Positions 25,722 through 35,296 of a stretch of DNA of 64,000 bases are shown one piece after another. Below the pieces are notes generated by a model. It searched no databases and was not told the origin of the DNA. It worked only from the letters and a program-made list of their open reading frames with translations. Every line of letters begins with the position of its first letter. The first letter of the stretch is position 1. The stretch lies in contig CAMVSV010000005.1 of the NCBI GenBank assembly GCA_947170265.1, positions 30,634 through 94,633 of the forward strand. The letters are read 5' to 3'. Source of the DNA: an uncultured Prevotella sp. (GTDB lineage Bacteria > Bacteroidota > Bacteroidia > Bacteroidales > Bacteroidaceae). The position numbers were made by a program, and so were the translations under genes.

Positions 25722-26264
25722 ATGAGAACCCTGATAATCACACTGATGCTTGCAGTGATGACTGCTGCAAACGCACAAACCAACGGTAATGACAAAGCCA
25801 AGGTGGCTGAGATACGCGCCAAATACAGCATGTATAAGGAGCTGGCTGCGAGAAACAAGAACGAGGAAGCACCACGTTCCGACATGACAATAACAAGCAA
25901 CTACATCATTCCCGGATGCGGTCCGACGAAGGAAAACATTTATTATGCCTTCGACCTGCAACAGGATGGCGAGACTGGCCGTGACTACTACTGGCCGTAT
26001 CTCATAGAGAGAAGCTACAACGTGGCTGCACGCAACTACTACCAGGAATACCTCTACGATCGCAACAACCACTCGCTTCTGTTTGTCTATGTCAAGGAAA
26101 CCAGCTTCAACGGACAAGTGAACGAAACCCGCTACTATTACGGTGACGACTCATGGACCTACCACACCGTGAAAGGCGAGCAGTTTGGCAGCAGTGAAGA
26201 AATGCTTTACTTAGGCACACGTCTCATTGAAGGTTTCGGATATATCATGAACAGCGGAGACTAA
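25722..26264 (+). CDS. Secreted hypothetical protein (180 aa)
   Basis: Not recognised. It has a signal peptide with likely cleavage after NAQ (MRTLIITLMLAVMTAANAQ). The mature part is Tyr- and Asn-rich (YYAFDLQQDGE, YYYGDDSWTYHTV) and probably beta-rich and periplasmic or exported. It ends 3 nt before dnaG, so it is likely co-transcribed with dnaG and cls despite the unrelated role. Confidence 0.75.
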   Translation: MRTLIITLMLAVMTAANAQTNGNDKAKVAEIRAKYSMYKELAARNKNEEAPRSDMTITSNYIIPGCGPTKENIYYAFDLQQDGETGRDYYWPYLIERSYNVAARNYYQEYLYDRNNHSLLFVYVKETSFNGQVNETRYYYGDDSWTYHTVKGEQFGSSEEMLYLGTRLIEGFGYIMNSGD

Positions 26265-26267
26265 GAG

Positions 26268-28220
26268 ATGATTGACAGAAACACCATCGACAGGATTATG
26301 GATGCCGCCAATATCGTGGATGTGGTATCCGAATTCGTTGCACTGAAAAAGAAAGGAACAAGTTACAAGGGACTGTGTCCTTTCCACGACGACACCACAC
26401 CGTCGTTCTCGGTGTCGCCGGTGAAAGGTGTATACAAGTGTTTCGCTTGCGGTGAGAGCGGCAATGCCGTGAAGTTCGTGATGCGACACGAGCAGATGAC
26501 CTATCCCGAAGCCCTGCGATGGCTCGCCAACAAATACCACATAGAGATACGGGAACGCGAGCTCACCAGCGAGGAACGACAGGCTGAAAACGACCGCGAG
26601 TCCATGTTCATCGTCAACGAGTGGGCAGCAAACTATTTCAAGCAAATACTCCATAACGATGTTGACGGAAGAGCCATAGGCATGCAATATTTCCGCAGCC
26701 GCGGCTTCCGCGACGACATCATAGAGAAATTCCAGCTGGGTTTCTGTCTCAGCCAGCGCAATGCCATGGCGCAGGCAGCAAGAGAAGCTGGCTATAAAGA
26801 CGAATATCTCGTAAAGACCGGGCTATGCTTCCAGCGCGACAACGGCGACCTCACCGACCGTTTCTCCGGCAGGGTGATATTCCCATGGATGAGCATCAGC
26901 GGCAAGGTCACCGCCTTCGGAGGCAGACTGCTTGATTCGCGTACCAAGGGAGTGCAGCAGAAATATGTCAACTCTCCCGACTCCGACATCTACCACAAGG
27001 AGCGCGAGCTCTACGGCATATACCAAGCCAAGAAAGCCATAGCCAAATACGACCTCGTTTACATGGTTGAAGGCTACACCGACGTGATAGCCATGCACCA
27101 GTGCGGCATAGAAAACGTGGTAGCAAACTCCGGAACGGCACTCAGCTTCCACCAGATACGCATGCTACACCGCTTCACAAGCAACATAGTATTGCTCTAC
27201 GACGGTGACGAAGCCGGCATACACGCCGCCATGCGAGGCACCGACATGCTGCTCTCCGAAGGAATGAACGTAAAGGTGCTGCTGTTGCCCGACGGCGACG
27301 ACCCCGACTCCTTCTCGCGCAAACACACCGCCGCTGACTTCAGAGACTACATTGAAAAGCATCAGACCGACTTCATCGTGTTCAAGATAAACCAAATGCT
27401 CAACGGAGTGACCGACCCCATGAAACGAAGCGAAGCCATCAACTCCATTGTAAAAAGCATATCGGTGATAAAAGACCACATCGTGAGAGCCACATACATA
27501 CGCGAATGTGTGAACAGAACGGGAGTAGCAGAGCAAACTCTCATAGCACAGATGAACAGGATGATTTTCAGCGACCGGCAGCAGGCACAAAAAGAGCAGC
27601 AACTCAACTCACAGCAGGCAGCGACGGAAGCCGAAACGCCAACGGCAGCGGCGCCACTGCAACCGGCTACGCCATCACAGCAAGCCAGCCGCATGGAAGA
27701 AATGATAATACAGACAGTGGTGCGTCATGGCGAGGAGATAATAATAGATAATGTGGAGAACGAGGAAACGGGAGAGACCATAACCATGAATGTGGCACAA
27801 TATATAAGCTACGACCTCGCCCTCGACAACCTCAGCTTCAGCAACGACATCTTTAACCAGATACTTTCCGAAGCCGTGGAACACAGCAGCGACCCTGGCT
27901 TTAAAGCCGAAGAGTATTTCACAAGGCATCCCGACATCAACATCAGCGCAATGGCTGTAAACCTGTGTGTAGACCGTTTCCTGCTGTCAAAGAGCATGAG
28001 GGAGAAAAATGAATATTCCACGCTGCGCGATAAGGTGATACACATGCTTTTAGACTACCGCATGGACATCGTGGAGCAGAAACTCAAAGACCTGCGGCAG
28101 CAACTCTCCAAAGCCATAAACGACACTGAACAGATGATGAACGCCATGGGAGAGATAAAACGGCTTCAAGACCTAAGAAACATTCTTGCCAAGAGACTCG
28201 GCACCGACATAATTGTATGA
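26268..28220 (+). CDS. dnaG: DNA primase DnaG
   Basis: Synthesises RNA primers at the replication fork. Of 650 aa: N-terminal CHC2 zinc finger (CPFHDDTTPSFSVSP ... CFACG, about 37-65), catalytic core, TOPRIM domain beginning VYMVEGYTDVIAMHQ (about 265) with the acidic cluster LYDGDEAG and DGDDPDS, then a Gln/Ala/Thr-rich linker (about 435-475) and the C-terminal helicase-interaction region. The upstream secreted gene and the cardiolipin synthase gene flank it without gaps. Confidence 0.97.
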   Translation: MIDRNTIDRIMDAANIVDVVSEFVALKKKGTSYKGLCPFHDDTTPSFSVSPVKGVYKCFACGESGNAVKFVMRHEQMTYPEALRWLANKYHIEIRERELTSEERQAENDRESMFIVNEWAANYFKQILHNDVDGRAIGMQYFRSRGFRDDIIEKFQLGFCLSQRNAMAQAAREAGYKDEYLVKTGLCFQRDNGDLTDRFSGRVIFPWMSISGKVTAFGGRLLDSRTKGVQQKYVNSPDSDIYHKERELYGIYQAKKAIAKYDLVYMVEGYTDVIAMHQCGIENVVANSGTALSFHQIRMLHRFTSNIVLLYDGDEAGIHAAMRGTDMLLSEGMNVKVLLLPDGDDPDSFSRKHTAADFRDYIEKHQTDFIVFKINQMLNGVTDPMKRSEAINSIVKSISVIKDHIVRATYIRECVNRTGVAEQTLIAQMNRMIFSDRQQAQKEQQLNSQQAATEAETPTAAAPLQPATPSQQASRMEEMIIQTVVRHGEEIIIDNVENEETGETITMNVAQYISYDLALDNLSFSNDIFNQILSEAVEHSSDPGFKAEEYFTRHPDINISAMAVNLCVDRFLLSKSMREKNEYSTLRDKVIHMLLDYRMDIVEQKLKDLRQQLSKAINDTEQMMNAMGEIKRLQDLRNILAKRLGTDIIV

Positions 28221-28221
28221 T

Positions 28222-29715
28222 ATGATTTACGTTCACTGGCTACTGTTGCTCATCTACTCCGTCGCCATTGCCGCTGCCATGGTGAGCGTGCTCATGGATC
28301 GTCGCCAACCGGCAAAGACCATGGCATGGATGCTGGTGCTCACCTTCATGCCTGTTGTTGGCATGGTGCTTTATTTCTTCTTCGGACAGAGCACCCGCAA
28401 GGAAAGAATGATTTCAAAGAAAAGTCTCGACCAACTAACCAAGAGAAGCATGCTGAGCTTCGTGCAGCAGGAAGGCAGCCTCACACTCGACCCACGCCAG
28501 CAGAAACTGGCAAGCCTGATATTCAGACAGGAAGAAACCCTCCCGTTCGCCAGCCTCTACACTGAAATCTACACCGACGGATACCAGTTCTTTCCGGCAC
28601 TGCTCAAAGCCATTGCCCACGCCCAACACCACATCCACATCAACACATACATCTTTGCCGACGACTCACTCGGGCATCTCATTGCCGACGCACTGAAGGA
28701 GAAAGCACGGAGAGGAGTGGAGGTTAGGGTAATCTACGACGACGTGGGAAGCTGGCACACCTCACACCGTTTCTTTGAATCAATGAGAGAAAGCGGCATA
28801 GAGGTCAACGCATTCATGCCAGTGAAATTTCCAAGGTTCACCAGCAAGGTGAACTACCGCAACCACAGAAAAATCTGCGTCATCGACGGTGAGACAGGCT
28901 TCATCGGAGGAATGAATATTGCCGAGAGATACGTCAAGGGCAGACTCCACGGAAAGGGCAAGAAGAAATACCGCACTCCGTGGAGGGATACCCACATAAT
29001 GGTTACCGGACATGCCGTAAACGGCTTGCAACAGGCATTCCTCGTTGACTGGTACTTCATCGACCGCACCCTCATCTCCGGAAAGCAATACTACTACGAC
29101 TCCGCCAACGACTCCACCTTCCACAACAACAGCAATAAGCATGCAGCCTGCCAACTCACCACGCCTGCCATGACACAGCTGGCAACAAGCAGTCCCACCA
29201 GTCCCTGGCCCGAGATAGAACAGGGATATGTACGACTGCTCCACGAAGCCCAGCAGTATGTGTATATGGAAACGCCCTACTTTCTTCCCACCGAACCCAT
29301 TCTCTTTGCCTTACGCACCGCAGCACTCTCAGGTGTCGACGTGAGACTGATGATACCCATGCACGCCGATGCCAAGCTGGTGGAATGGGCAAGCCGTTCC
29401 TATGTCATGGAAACCATTGAGGCTGGTGTGAAAATTTATCTTTACAAACCGGGATTCAATCACTCAAAGCTGCTGGTATGCGACGACAACATAGCCTCGG
29501 TAGGTTCGACAAACATTGACTTCCGCTCCTTTGAAAACAACTTCGAAGCCACATTGTTTGTCTACGACACTAACCTCACCCTCAAGCTGAAGAACATTTT
29601 CCTTGAAGACCAAGCCAACAGCATTCTCCTTGACGACCTCACCGACCTTGAGCATCGTCCCTTCCTCCAACGATTGTGGGAATCATTAGTAAGGTTGCTA
29701 TCTCCCCTACTCTGA
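28222..29715 (+). CDS. cls: Cardiolipin synthase (phospholipase D superfamily)
   Basis: Condenses phosphatidylglycerol or similar donors to cardiolipin at the inner membrane. Translation should start at ATG 28222 (MIYVHW), 1 nt after the dnaG stop; a TTG 9 nt upstream is less likely. Of 497 aa: two N-terminal membrane helices (about 1-55), then two PLD modules with complete HKD motifs (His215-x-Lys217-x4-Asp222 and His414-x-Lys416-x4-Asp421), each followed by a G(G/S).N motif. Its substrate pathway begins at CdsA, encoded in this same window. Confidence 0.94.
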   Translation: MIYVHWLLLLIYSVAIAAAMVSVLMDRRQPAKTMAWMLVLTFMPVVGMVLYFFFGQSTRKERMISKKSLDQLTKRSMLSFVQQEGSLTLDPRQQKLASLIFRQEETLPFASLYTEIYTDGYQFFPALLKAIAHAQHHIHINTYIFADDSLGHLIADALKEKARRGVEVRVIYDDVGSWHTSHRFFESMRESGIEVNAFMPVKFPRFTSKVNYRNHRKICVIDGETGFIGGMNIAERYVKGRLHGKGKKKYRTPWRDTHIMVTGHAVNGLQQAFLVDWYFIDRTLISGKQYYYDSANDSTFHNNSNKHAACQLTTPAMTQLATSSPTSPWPEIEQGYVRLLHEAQQYVYMETPYFLPTEPILFALRTAALSGVDVRLMIPMHADAKLVEWASRSYVMETIEAGVKIYLYKPGFNHSKLLVCDDNIASVGSTNIDFRSFENNFEATLFVYDTNLTLKLKNIFLEDQANSILLDDLTDLEHRPFLQRLWESLVRLLSPLL

Positions 29716-29744
29716 CAACTGAATATAATAGACCTTTTCTCGCA

Positions 29745-30057
29745 AAAAATCCCGTGAAACATTTTGTTAACAAATACAAAATTCTTCATAATTCTTTTGT
29801 ATATTTTAACTTTTCAAACTTCTAAAAGAGCCTATTGTTTCGCCCCTATAACTCACTGATAATCAAACTATTGAAAGGGGCGTTTTAAAAGAGCCTCTTT
29901 TAGCGTGCAAAAGAGCCACTTTTGGAAGGTAAAAGAGCCACTTTCGCAACGCGAAAGTGGCTCTTTTGTTTTCCGAGTGTGCGGAGAATATTTTTCGTTC
30001 ACATTTGTTAACTGTTTCACGGAATTGAAAATCCGCCAAAAAAGAAAGTTTTTCAGT
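29745..30057. repeat. Intergenic repeat element, copy A (about 310 bp)
   Basis: Nearly the whole 356-nt gap between cls and the ABC permease gene is an element whose reverse complement recurs at 48011-48320. The 149-bp core (29883-30031) matches the core at 48034-48182 without gaps and with about six differences by eye; the flanks match more loosely. The motif AAAAGAGCC occurs four times. Residues 29931-29967 form a perfect 17-bp hairpin (loop AAC) that could terminate both converging genes. It contains no ORF. Confidence 0.85.
29931..29967. terminator. Perfect 17-bp hairpin within repeat copy A
   Basis: AAAAGAGCCACTTTCGC pairs with its complement across AAC. With A- and T-rich ends it can act as a bidirectional terminator between cls and the efflux operon. 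Confidence 0.65.
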
Positions 30058-30071
30058 CCGGAAGAGCCGTG

Positions 30072-31292
30072 CTATTCATGACGTATGGCTTCTATCGGAT
30101 CCATGTTGGCAGCCTTCTGTGCGGGAATGTAGCCGAAGAGCACTCCGATGAACACACATACGAGGAACGACACATAGATAGACCATGCCGGCACGCTGCT
30201 CGGCATTCCGAGCATTGGCACGAGAAATGAGCTTGCACCCCACCCCACGAGTATGCCGAGCAAGCCTCCCGTGAGTGAGATTATTATCGATTCAATGAGG
30301 AACTGCAAGGAGATTACTGCTCCTGTAGCTCCCACCGCCATGCGCAAGCCTATCTCCTTGGTGCGTTCGGTGACGCTCACGAGCATGATGTTCATTATAC
30401 CTATACCTGCCACGAGCAGCGAGAATGCCGCAGCCACCACGAGGATGATTGTTACGGTGTCCATTGTCGACGACATTGTTTCCATCATCTCTGCCTGCGA
30501 GCGTATGGTGAAATCATCTTCGGCATCATCCTTGAGCTTATGGCTGTCGCGTAGTATCTGTGTGAGTTCCTCTATGGCAGCATCCGACAGCTCCTCTGTC
30601 ACCGCCGAGCACACTATGCTTGAGAAAAAAGTCTGAGCTGCAATGCGTTTCATCACTGTGGAGTAAGGTGCAATGATGACATTGTCCTGATCCATGCCCC
30701 AGCTGTTGTAGCCTTTCGACTTCAGCACTCCCACGATGCGCATGGGTATACTCTTGAAGCGTATGGTCTTGCCTATGGGATCAACGTTTTCACCAAAGAG
30801 CTCGGTGACGATGGTCTTTCCCACGACACACACCTTCGAGGCTTTTCTCACGTCCTCATCGGTGAAGCAGTCGCCCTGTTCCACAGTCCAAAGCTTTATG
30901 TCGAGATACTCGGGGCTCTCGCCATAGACGCTGGTATTGGTGTTGTTGTTGCCGTAGATTACCTGTCCGCTTGCCGTTACCTCGGGCGAAACTTTTGTGA
31001 TGAACCTTTTCTCCTTGAGAATGCGTTCATAGTCAGCCATCTTCAATGTCTGCATGCTCGATGGGTCTTGTCTCACACCACCGCGCATGTCGGCACCCGG
31101 ACGAATGGTGAGCAGGTTGGTGCCCATGGTTGAGAGCTCAGCCCTTATGCTTTCCTTTGAGCCTTGTCCTATGCTCATCATTATTATCACAGCCGCCACG
31201 CCTATGATTATTCCGAGCATGCTCAGGAATGAGCGCATCTTGTTGTTGGCAACAGCCTTGATGCTTACTTTGAATAGGTTGGATATGTTCAT
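30072..31292 (-). CDS. MacB-like ABC transporter permease
   Basis: Membrane subunit of a tripartite efflux or export system. Of 406 aa: one N-terminal helix, a large periplasmic MacB_PCD domain (about 45-260) and three C-terminal helices (FtsX domain, about 283-400) with RTKEIGLRMAVGA. Unlike E. coli MacB, the ATPase is a separate gene 24 nt upstream. It is the last gene of a four-gene operon, tolC-like, macA-like, ATPase, permease. Confidence 0.93.
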   Translation of the reverse strand: MNISNLFKVSIKAVANNKMRSFLSMLGIIIGVAAVIIMMSIGQGSKESIRAELSTMGTNLLTIRPGADMRGGVRQDPSSMQTLKMADYERILKEKRFITKVSPEVTASGQVIYGNNNTNTSVYGESPEYLDIKLWTVEQGDCFTDEDVRKASKVCVVGKTIVTELFGENVDPIGKTIRFKSIPMRIVGVLKSKGYNSWGMDQDNVIIAPYSTVMKRIAAQTFFSSIVCSAVTEELSDAAIEELTQILRDSHKLKDDAEDDFTIRSQAEMMETMSSTMDTVTIILVVAAAFSLLVAGIGIMNIMLVSVTERTKEIGLRMAVGATGAVISLQFLIESIIISLTGGLLGILVGWGASSFLVPMLGMPSSVPAWSIYVSFLVCVFIGVLFGYIPAQKAANMDPIEAIRHE

Positions 31293-31316
31293 TATCTGTT
31301 ACTTTCTTAAATTATC

Positions 31317-32075
31317 TCAGTCGTCGTTCATCACTGGCAGGGCATCGAGGGCTTCCTTTGCCGACTTAATGTTGGTGTTGATGGTGTCTTCGCGTATCTT
31401 TCCATCGCGCAGGTTGATGTTACGGCTGCTATATTCGGCTATCTCCGGGTTGTGGGTCACGAAGATGATGGTGTGTCCCTGACGGTAGAGCTCCTGAAAG
31501 AGCACGAGCATCTCAAACGAAGTGCGTGTGTCGAGGTTTCCAGTGGCCTCGTCGGCGAGGAGCACAGCGGGATCGTTGACCAAGGCACGGGCAATGGCCA
31601 CGCGTTGCATCTGTCCGCCCGACATCTGGTTGGACTTATGTTCAAGCCTGTCGCCCAGTCCCACTGCCTGAAGAGCCTTGATGGCAGCCTCACGGCGCTG
31701 CTTGGCATTGTACTTGCTGTTGTACATCAGCGGAAGCTCTACATTCTCTATTGCCGTGGTCTTCGACAGCAGGTTGTAGTTCTGGAACACGAAACCTATC
31801 TTCTGGTTTCTGAGGTGGGCACGTTGAGTCTTCGACATGGTGCGCACAGGCACTCCGTCGAGGAAGTATTCGCCACTGGTGGGTGTGTCGAGGCATCCCA
31901 GCTGGTTGAGCAGTGTGGACTTTCCTGAGCCCGAGGTACCCTGTATGGTCACAAACTCGCCTTCGTAGATCTTGAAGGAGACACCCCTGAGGGCTTTCAC
32001 CGTCTCACTGCCCACCTGGAAGTAGCGTTTCACGTTTTGCAGTTCAATCACTACTTTTCTCTTATCTTCTTCCAT
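31317..32075 (-). CDS. MacB/LolD-type ABC transporter ATPase
   Basis: A 252-aa nucleotide-binding subunit with Walker A GTSGSGKS (46-53), Q-loop in FQNYNLL, signature [15 protein letters not shown], Walker [13 protein letters not shown] and H-loop FVTHNPE. It pairs with the adjacent permease (24 nt) and the membrane-fusion protein (17 nt). The extra 25 residues after the H-loop region are Lys/Asp/Asn-containing and not conserved in the family. Confidence 0.95.
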   Translation of the reverse strand: MEEDKRKVVIELQNVKRYFQVGSETVKALRGVSFKIYEGEFVTIQGTSGSGKSTLLNQLGCLDTPTSGEYFLDGVPVRTMSKTQRAHLRNQKIGFVFQNYNLLSKTTAIENVELPLMYNSKYNAKQRREAAIKALQAVGLGDRLEHKSNQMSGGQMQRVAIARALVNDPAVLLADEATGNLDTRTSFEMLVLFQELYRQGHTIIFVTHNPEIAEYSSRNINLRDGKIREDTINTNIKSAKEALDALPVMNDD

Positions 32076-32092
32076 GGTCGTGGTGCATAGGG

Positions 32093-33286
32093 TTATTTCT
32101 TTTCGTTGCCGCCGTTGGAATTCTTGTTGTTCCTTGGTCTTGGCATGAAGGGGTTGCCAGCCTGCTGTCCGCCTTGCTCGGCATCACCACCCTGCAGGCT
32201 CATGTCGGTAATCACTTCGGTGCCTTGGGCTATGCCGGCTGTTATCTCGGTGAGGGTACCGTTGGTTGTTCCCACTTCCACCTTATGAGCTTTGAGCACG
32301 TTGCCTTCGCGTGTCCACACCTTGTTGTCGGCTTTCACGTCCTTTATGGTGTAGGTCTTAGGCAGCAGTGCCTCTGTGGGAATAAACTGCAGTGCTTTCT
32401 TTGGAACAGCGAGCACGTTGCCTTTCTCCATTGTAAAGATGGTTACGTTGGCAGTGAGTCCTGGTTTGAGTTTCAGGGTGGCGTTGGGTGCAGAGATTAC
32501 CACCTCATAGGTCACCACGTTGCTTGTGGTCGTTGCCTGCTGCCGCACTTGCTTCACAACACCCTCAAAGGTATCGTCGGGATAGGCATCGACGGTGAAG
32601 CTCACCCTTTGTCCGGGTTTCACCTCGCCGATGTCTGCTTCGTCTATGTTGGCAATCACCTGCATGTTGGTAAGGTCCTGTGCTATGGTGAAGAGCTCAG
32701 GTGTGCTGAACGATGCTGCCACGGTCTGTCCCTCTTCCACCGACTTTGAGAGCACCACGCCATCGATGGGCGAAGTGATGGTGGCATAGCCGAGGTTGGT
32801 CTGAGCCTTGCGCACGCTCTCCTGGGCGCTGTTCACCTGTTGCTGTGCCTGCTGGTAGGAGAGGTTTGCCGTTTCGAAGTCGTTGGCACTGACAAGTCCT
32901 TTGTTGAACAGTGTGCGGTAGCGTTCGTAGTTGGCACGTTGATAGTTGAGGTTGCTCTGCTGGCTTGCGAGGTTTGCCTGTGCAGTCTTTAGCTCGCTTA
33001 TGAGGTTGGTCTTGTCGAGCTCGGCAATGACTTGTCCTTTCTTCACTATGCTGTTGTAGTCGACATAGAGGTGAGCCACAATGCCCGACACCTGTGTACC
33101 CACCGTTACCGACGTCACGGGTTCTATCGTTCCCGTGGCCGTTACTGTGGTCTGAATGTCGGTTTTTGCCACTTTCTCTGTTGTGAACTTCACTTTCTCT
33201 TCCTTCTTTCCCCCTTTGAGAAGGAAGAAGGCTGCTATTGCCACGGCAACCACGCCGACCGCAATCCATATTTTCTTATTCTTCAT
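32093..33286 (-). CDS. MacA-like periplasmic adaptor (HlyD/RND membrane-fusion family)
   Basis: Links the inner-membrane ABC transporter to the outer-membrane channel. I place the start at ATG 33286 (MKNKKIWIAVGVVAVAIAAF), where an N-terminal anchor helix begins; the upstream extension to 33343 would overlap the tolC-like gene. Of 397 aa: lipoyl half-motifs (TVTVGTQVSGIVAHLYVDYNS and ATITSPIDGVVL), an alpha-hairpin rich in Gln/Ala between them (about 85-160), a beta-barrel region and a C-terminal Gly/Gln/Asn-rich tail. Confidence 0.93.
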   Translation of the reverse strand: MKNKKIWIAVGVVAVAIAAFFLLKGGKKEEKVKFTTEKVAKTDIQTTVTATGTIEPVTSVTVGTQVSGIVAHLYVDYNSIVKKGQVIAELDKTNLISELKTAQANLASQQSNLNYQRANYERYRTLFNKGLVSANDFETANLSYQQAQQQVNSAQESVRKAQTNLGYATITSPIDGVVLSKSVEEGQTVAASFSTPELFTIAQDLTNMQVIANIDEADIGEVKPGQRVSFTVDAYPDDTFEGVVKQVRQQATTTSNVVTYEVVISAPNATLKLKPGLTANVTIFTMEKGNVLAVPKKALQFIPTEALLPKTYTIKDVKADNKVWTREGNVLKAHKVEVGTTNGTLTEITAGIAQGTEVITDMSLQGGDAEQGGQQAGNPFMPRPRNNKNSNGGNEKK

Positions 33287-33323
33287 GATAGTATCTTTAA
33301 TTCTATGATTATTGGTGTATGAA

Positions 33324-34667
33324 CTACATTCCCAGCGTTCCATTCTTATAGAACTTCAGCATGCTGATGTTGTAGATAGCGAGGTATTTGGACTGAAGCT
33401 CGTTTTGCTGTGCTTGCAGGAGTACATCCTTTCCGTTCATCAGTTCAACGGTGTTTTTCAATCCTACCTTGAACTGTTCAGACAGTAGCTCGTAGCTGTC
33501 CTGGGCACTCTTGGTGCTTACCTTGGCAGCCTTGAACTTCTGCTGGTTGTTCAGGGCTTGTAGCCAGTAGCTCTCTATTGTGGAGTATAGGGCTGTCTGT
33601 TTGTCTTCAAGGTCAAGCAGATAGCTCTGTTTCTGGAGCTGTGCCTTGTTTATGGCTGTCTTGGTCTGGCGGTTGTCGAGAATAGGTATCGACACATTGA
33701 TGCCTGCACCGAGGTTGAAATTGTTTTTCAGCTGCGTGCCCCATGCGTTGTCGCTCATGGAGGTGGTGTTTGTAATGGCACTGCCAGTAGCACTGATGGT
33801 GGGCAGGTGGCTTGCCTTTGCCATCTCCATGGTGAGTTCGCTGCTCTCCAAGCTGAGCCTGAGGTTCTTTATCTCTGGACGGTGGTCGAGAGCAGCCTCA
33901 TAGACACTGGGCAGAGAGGGTATCTCCTGAAGAGCCATGGCGTCGGTCATGATTGGAATGTCAACATCGAAATCCTCGTTGTCGGTGATCTGCAACAGTT
34001 GTTTTAGCTGTCGCTTGTAGTTGCTGAGATTGGTGGTCTGCTCCACCACGCTATATTCGTCTTGTGCACGCTGGGCAGTGAGCTGCGAGAGTTCTGCACG
34101 ACTCATGCTTCCTACGCTGACCATCACTTGTCCGCGCTCCTCGTTGGCTTTCGATGCCCGTGCACTGTAGCGGTTCACCTCTATGGCTTCAGCAGTATAG
34201 AGTATCTGCACATAGAGCTGTGTTATCTGCTCTTGCAGGTCAAGGGCTATCTGTGCGGAGTCGAGCTCAGCCTGCTGCTCGTAGATACGGTTGAGCTTCA
34301 CCTGATTGCGGTTTCTGTTGCCGTCCCACAGGGTCCAGCTGGCACTCACTCCGTAGGAGCCGTTGTAGTAGACCTTGTCCACGGAGCTCTGCACATAGCC
34401 GTTATGCACCGACGATGCCCCATTCTGTGGCCATGGCCTTGCCGTTACGTTCTGAGACGTTGAGGCTGAGAGCGATGGCAGCAGTGCAGCCTGTGACTGA
34501 AGCACGTCTTCGTGTGAGGAAAGCTTCTGAACCTGCGTCTTTCTTATGCTGATATTGTTTTGCAGGGCATAGTCAATACATTCCTGCAATGTCCACTTTC
34601 TTGCATGTGAGGTGAGTGGCAGCATCAGCAAGACTATGAGAGATAAATGTAAACCTTTTATATTCAT
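33324..34667 (-). CDS. TolC-like outer-membrane efflux protein
   Basis: Outer-membrane channel of the efflux system. The start is ATG 34667 (MNIKGLHLSLIVLLML), giving a signal peptide cleaved near SHA-R; the frame extends further upstream without one. About 447 aa with two OEP domains: helical heptad-like stretches (LQEQITQLYVQILYTAEAIE, LYSTIESYWLQALNNQQKFK) and the typical MNGKDVLLQAQQNELQSKYLAIYNISML ending. It is first in the operon, 37 nt before macA. A -7 box, TATTTTTG (minus, 34691-34698), fits a short leader. Confidence 0.93.
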   Translation of the reverse strand: MNIKGLHLSLIVLLMLPLTSHARKWTLQECIDYALQNNISIRKTQVQKLSSHEDVLQSQAALLPSLSASTSQNVTARPWPQNGASSVHNGYVQSSVDKVYYNGSYGVSASWTLWDGNRNRNQVKLNRIYEQQAELDSAQIALDLQEQITQLYVQILYTAEAIEVNRYSARASKANEERGQVMVSVGSMSRAELSQLTAQRAQDEYSVVEQTTNLSNYKRQLKQLLQITDNEDFDVDIPIMTDAMALQEIPSLPSVYEAALDHRPEIKNLRLSLESSELTMEMAKASHLPTISATGSAITNTTSMSDNAWGTQLKNNFNLGAGINVSIPILDNRQTKTAINKAQLQKQSYLLDLEDKQTALYSTIESYWLQALNNQQKFKAAKVSTKSAQDSYELLSEQFKVGLKNTVELMNGKDVLLQAQQNELQSKYLAIYNISMLKFYKNGTLGM

Positions 34668-34778
34668 GGGATTATTGTAAAATTGCCATGCAAAAATAAA
34701 CAAAAAAAAGTGATTTATAGTGATTTCCACGCACTTTGTTAACGTTATTTATGCAAATCTGAAAACTGATATATACGC

Positions 34779-34816
34779 AAAAAGCCCCGACATGCAATGT
34801 GCAAGCCGGGGCTTTC
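34779..34816 (-). terminator. Terminator after the HMA-like gene
   Basis: AAAGCCCCG/CGGGGCTTT stem read on the minus strand with a trailing T-run. It separates this gene from the efflux operon. Confidence 0.85.
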
Positions 34817-34841
34817 TTTATATATGATAATGTTATGACAG

Positions 34842-35204
34842 CTACCAGTTCACTCTGTGTACAATGTGACGGGCTGTGGTGATGCGGGCATCATAGCGCA
34901 CGAGAAGCTCGTGGGTATAGGGATTGTAGTGAACGTCTTTCACTCCGTGGATGCGCTTAGCCCTTTCCACGGCACCTGCATGAAGCTGATGCCTGCTTAT
35001 GTTGAAGGTGCAGGTCCTGATGTCCGGACGGTGAACATGGTGGCGGTGTGCTGCGTCATGGCGAGCTTTCCTGTCGTTGTTTACCACTACCACCACTCTG
35101 TCCTTTCTTCCGTGACCGTGGGTGTTGCTACTTGCCATTGCCGGTGTAACTACGGTGATTGCCATTGTCATCATGGCTGCTATCATTTTGTTGAACTTTC
35201 TCAT
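34842..35204 (-). CDS. Secreted His-rich protein with HMA-like domain (HxxH in place of CxxC)
   Basis: A 120-aa protein with a signal peptide (cleavage near AMA-S). The mature N-terminal part is basic and His-rich (HGHGRKD, ARHDAAHRHHVHRP). Residues 64-118 follow the heavy-metal-associated domain pattern (beta strand, metal loop, helix VERAKRI.GVKDV, strands YNPYTHELLVRYD), but the metal-loop cysteines are replaced by His72-Gln-Leu-His75. There are 14 histidines and one cysteine in all. It probably binds a soft or borderline metal in the periplasm or outside; this is inference. It has its own -7 box (TATCTTTG, minus, 35250-35257) and terminator. Confidence 0.7.
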   Translation of the reverse strand: MRKFNKMIAAMMTMAITVVTPAMASSNTHGHGRKDRVVVVVNNDRKARHDAAHRHHVHRPDIRTCTFNISRHQLHAGAVERAKRIHGVKDVHYNPYTHELLVRYDARITTARHIVHRVNW

Positions 35205-35296
35205 AATCTTCAGTTTTTATTGTTAAACATTTGTTTCCTAATCACAGTGCAAAGATATGGGAAAGTAGTGAAGCCGACAGGAGGAATATTCCTATA

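Noticed and set aside
33287..33343. N-terminal extension of the MacA-like protein (19 residues)
   Set aside because: It would overlap the upstream tolC-like gene and precede the anchor helix; the internal ATG at 33286 fits better.
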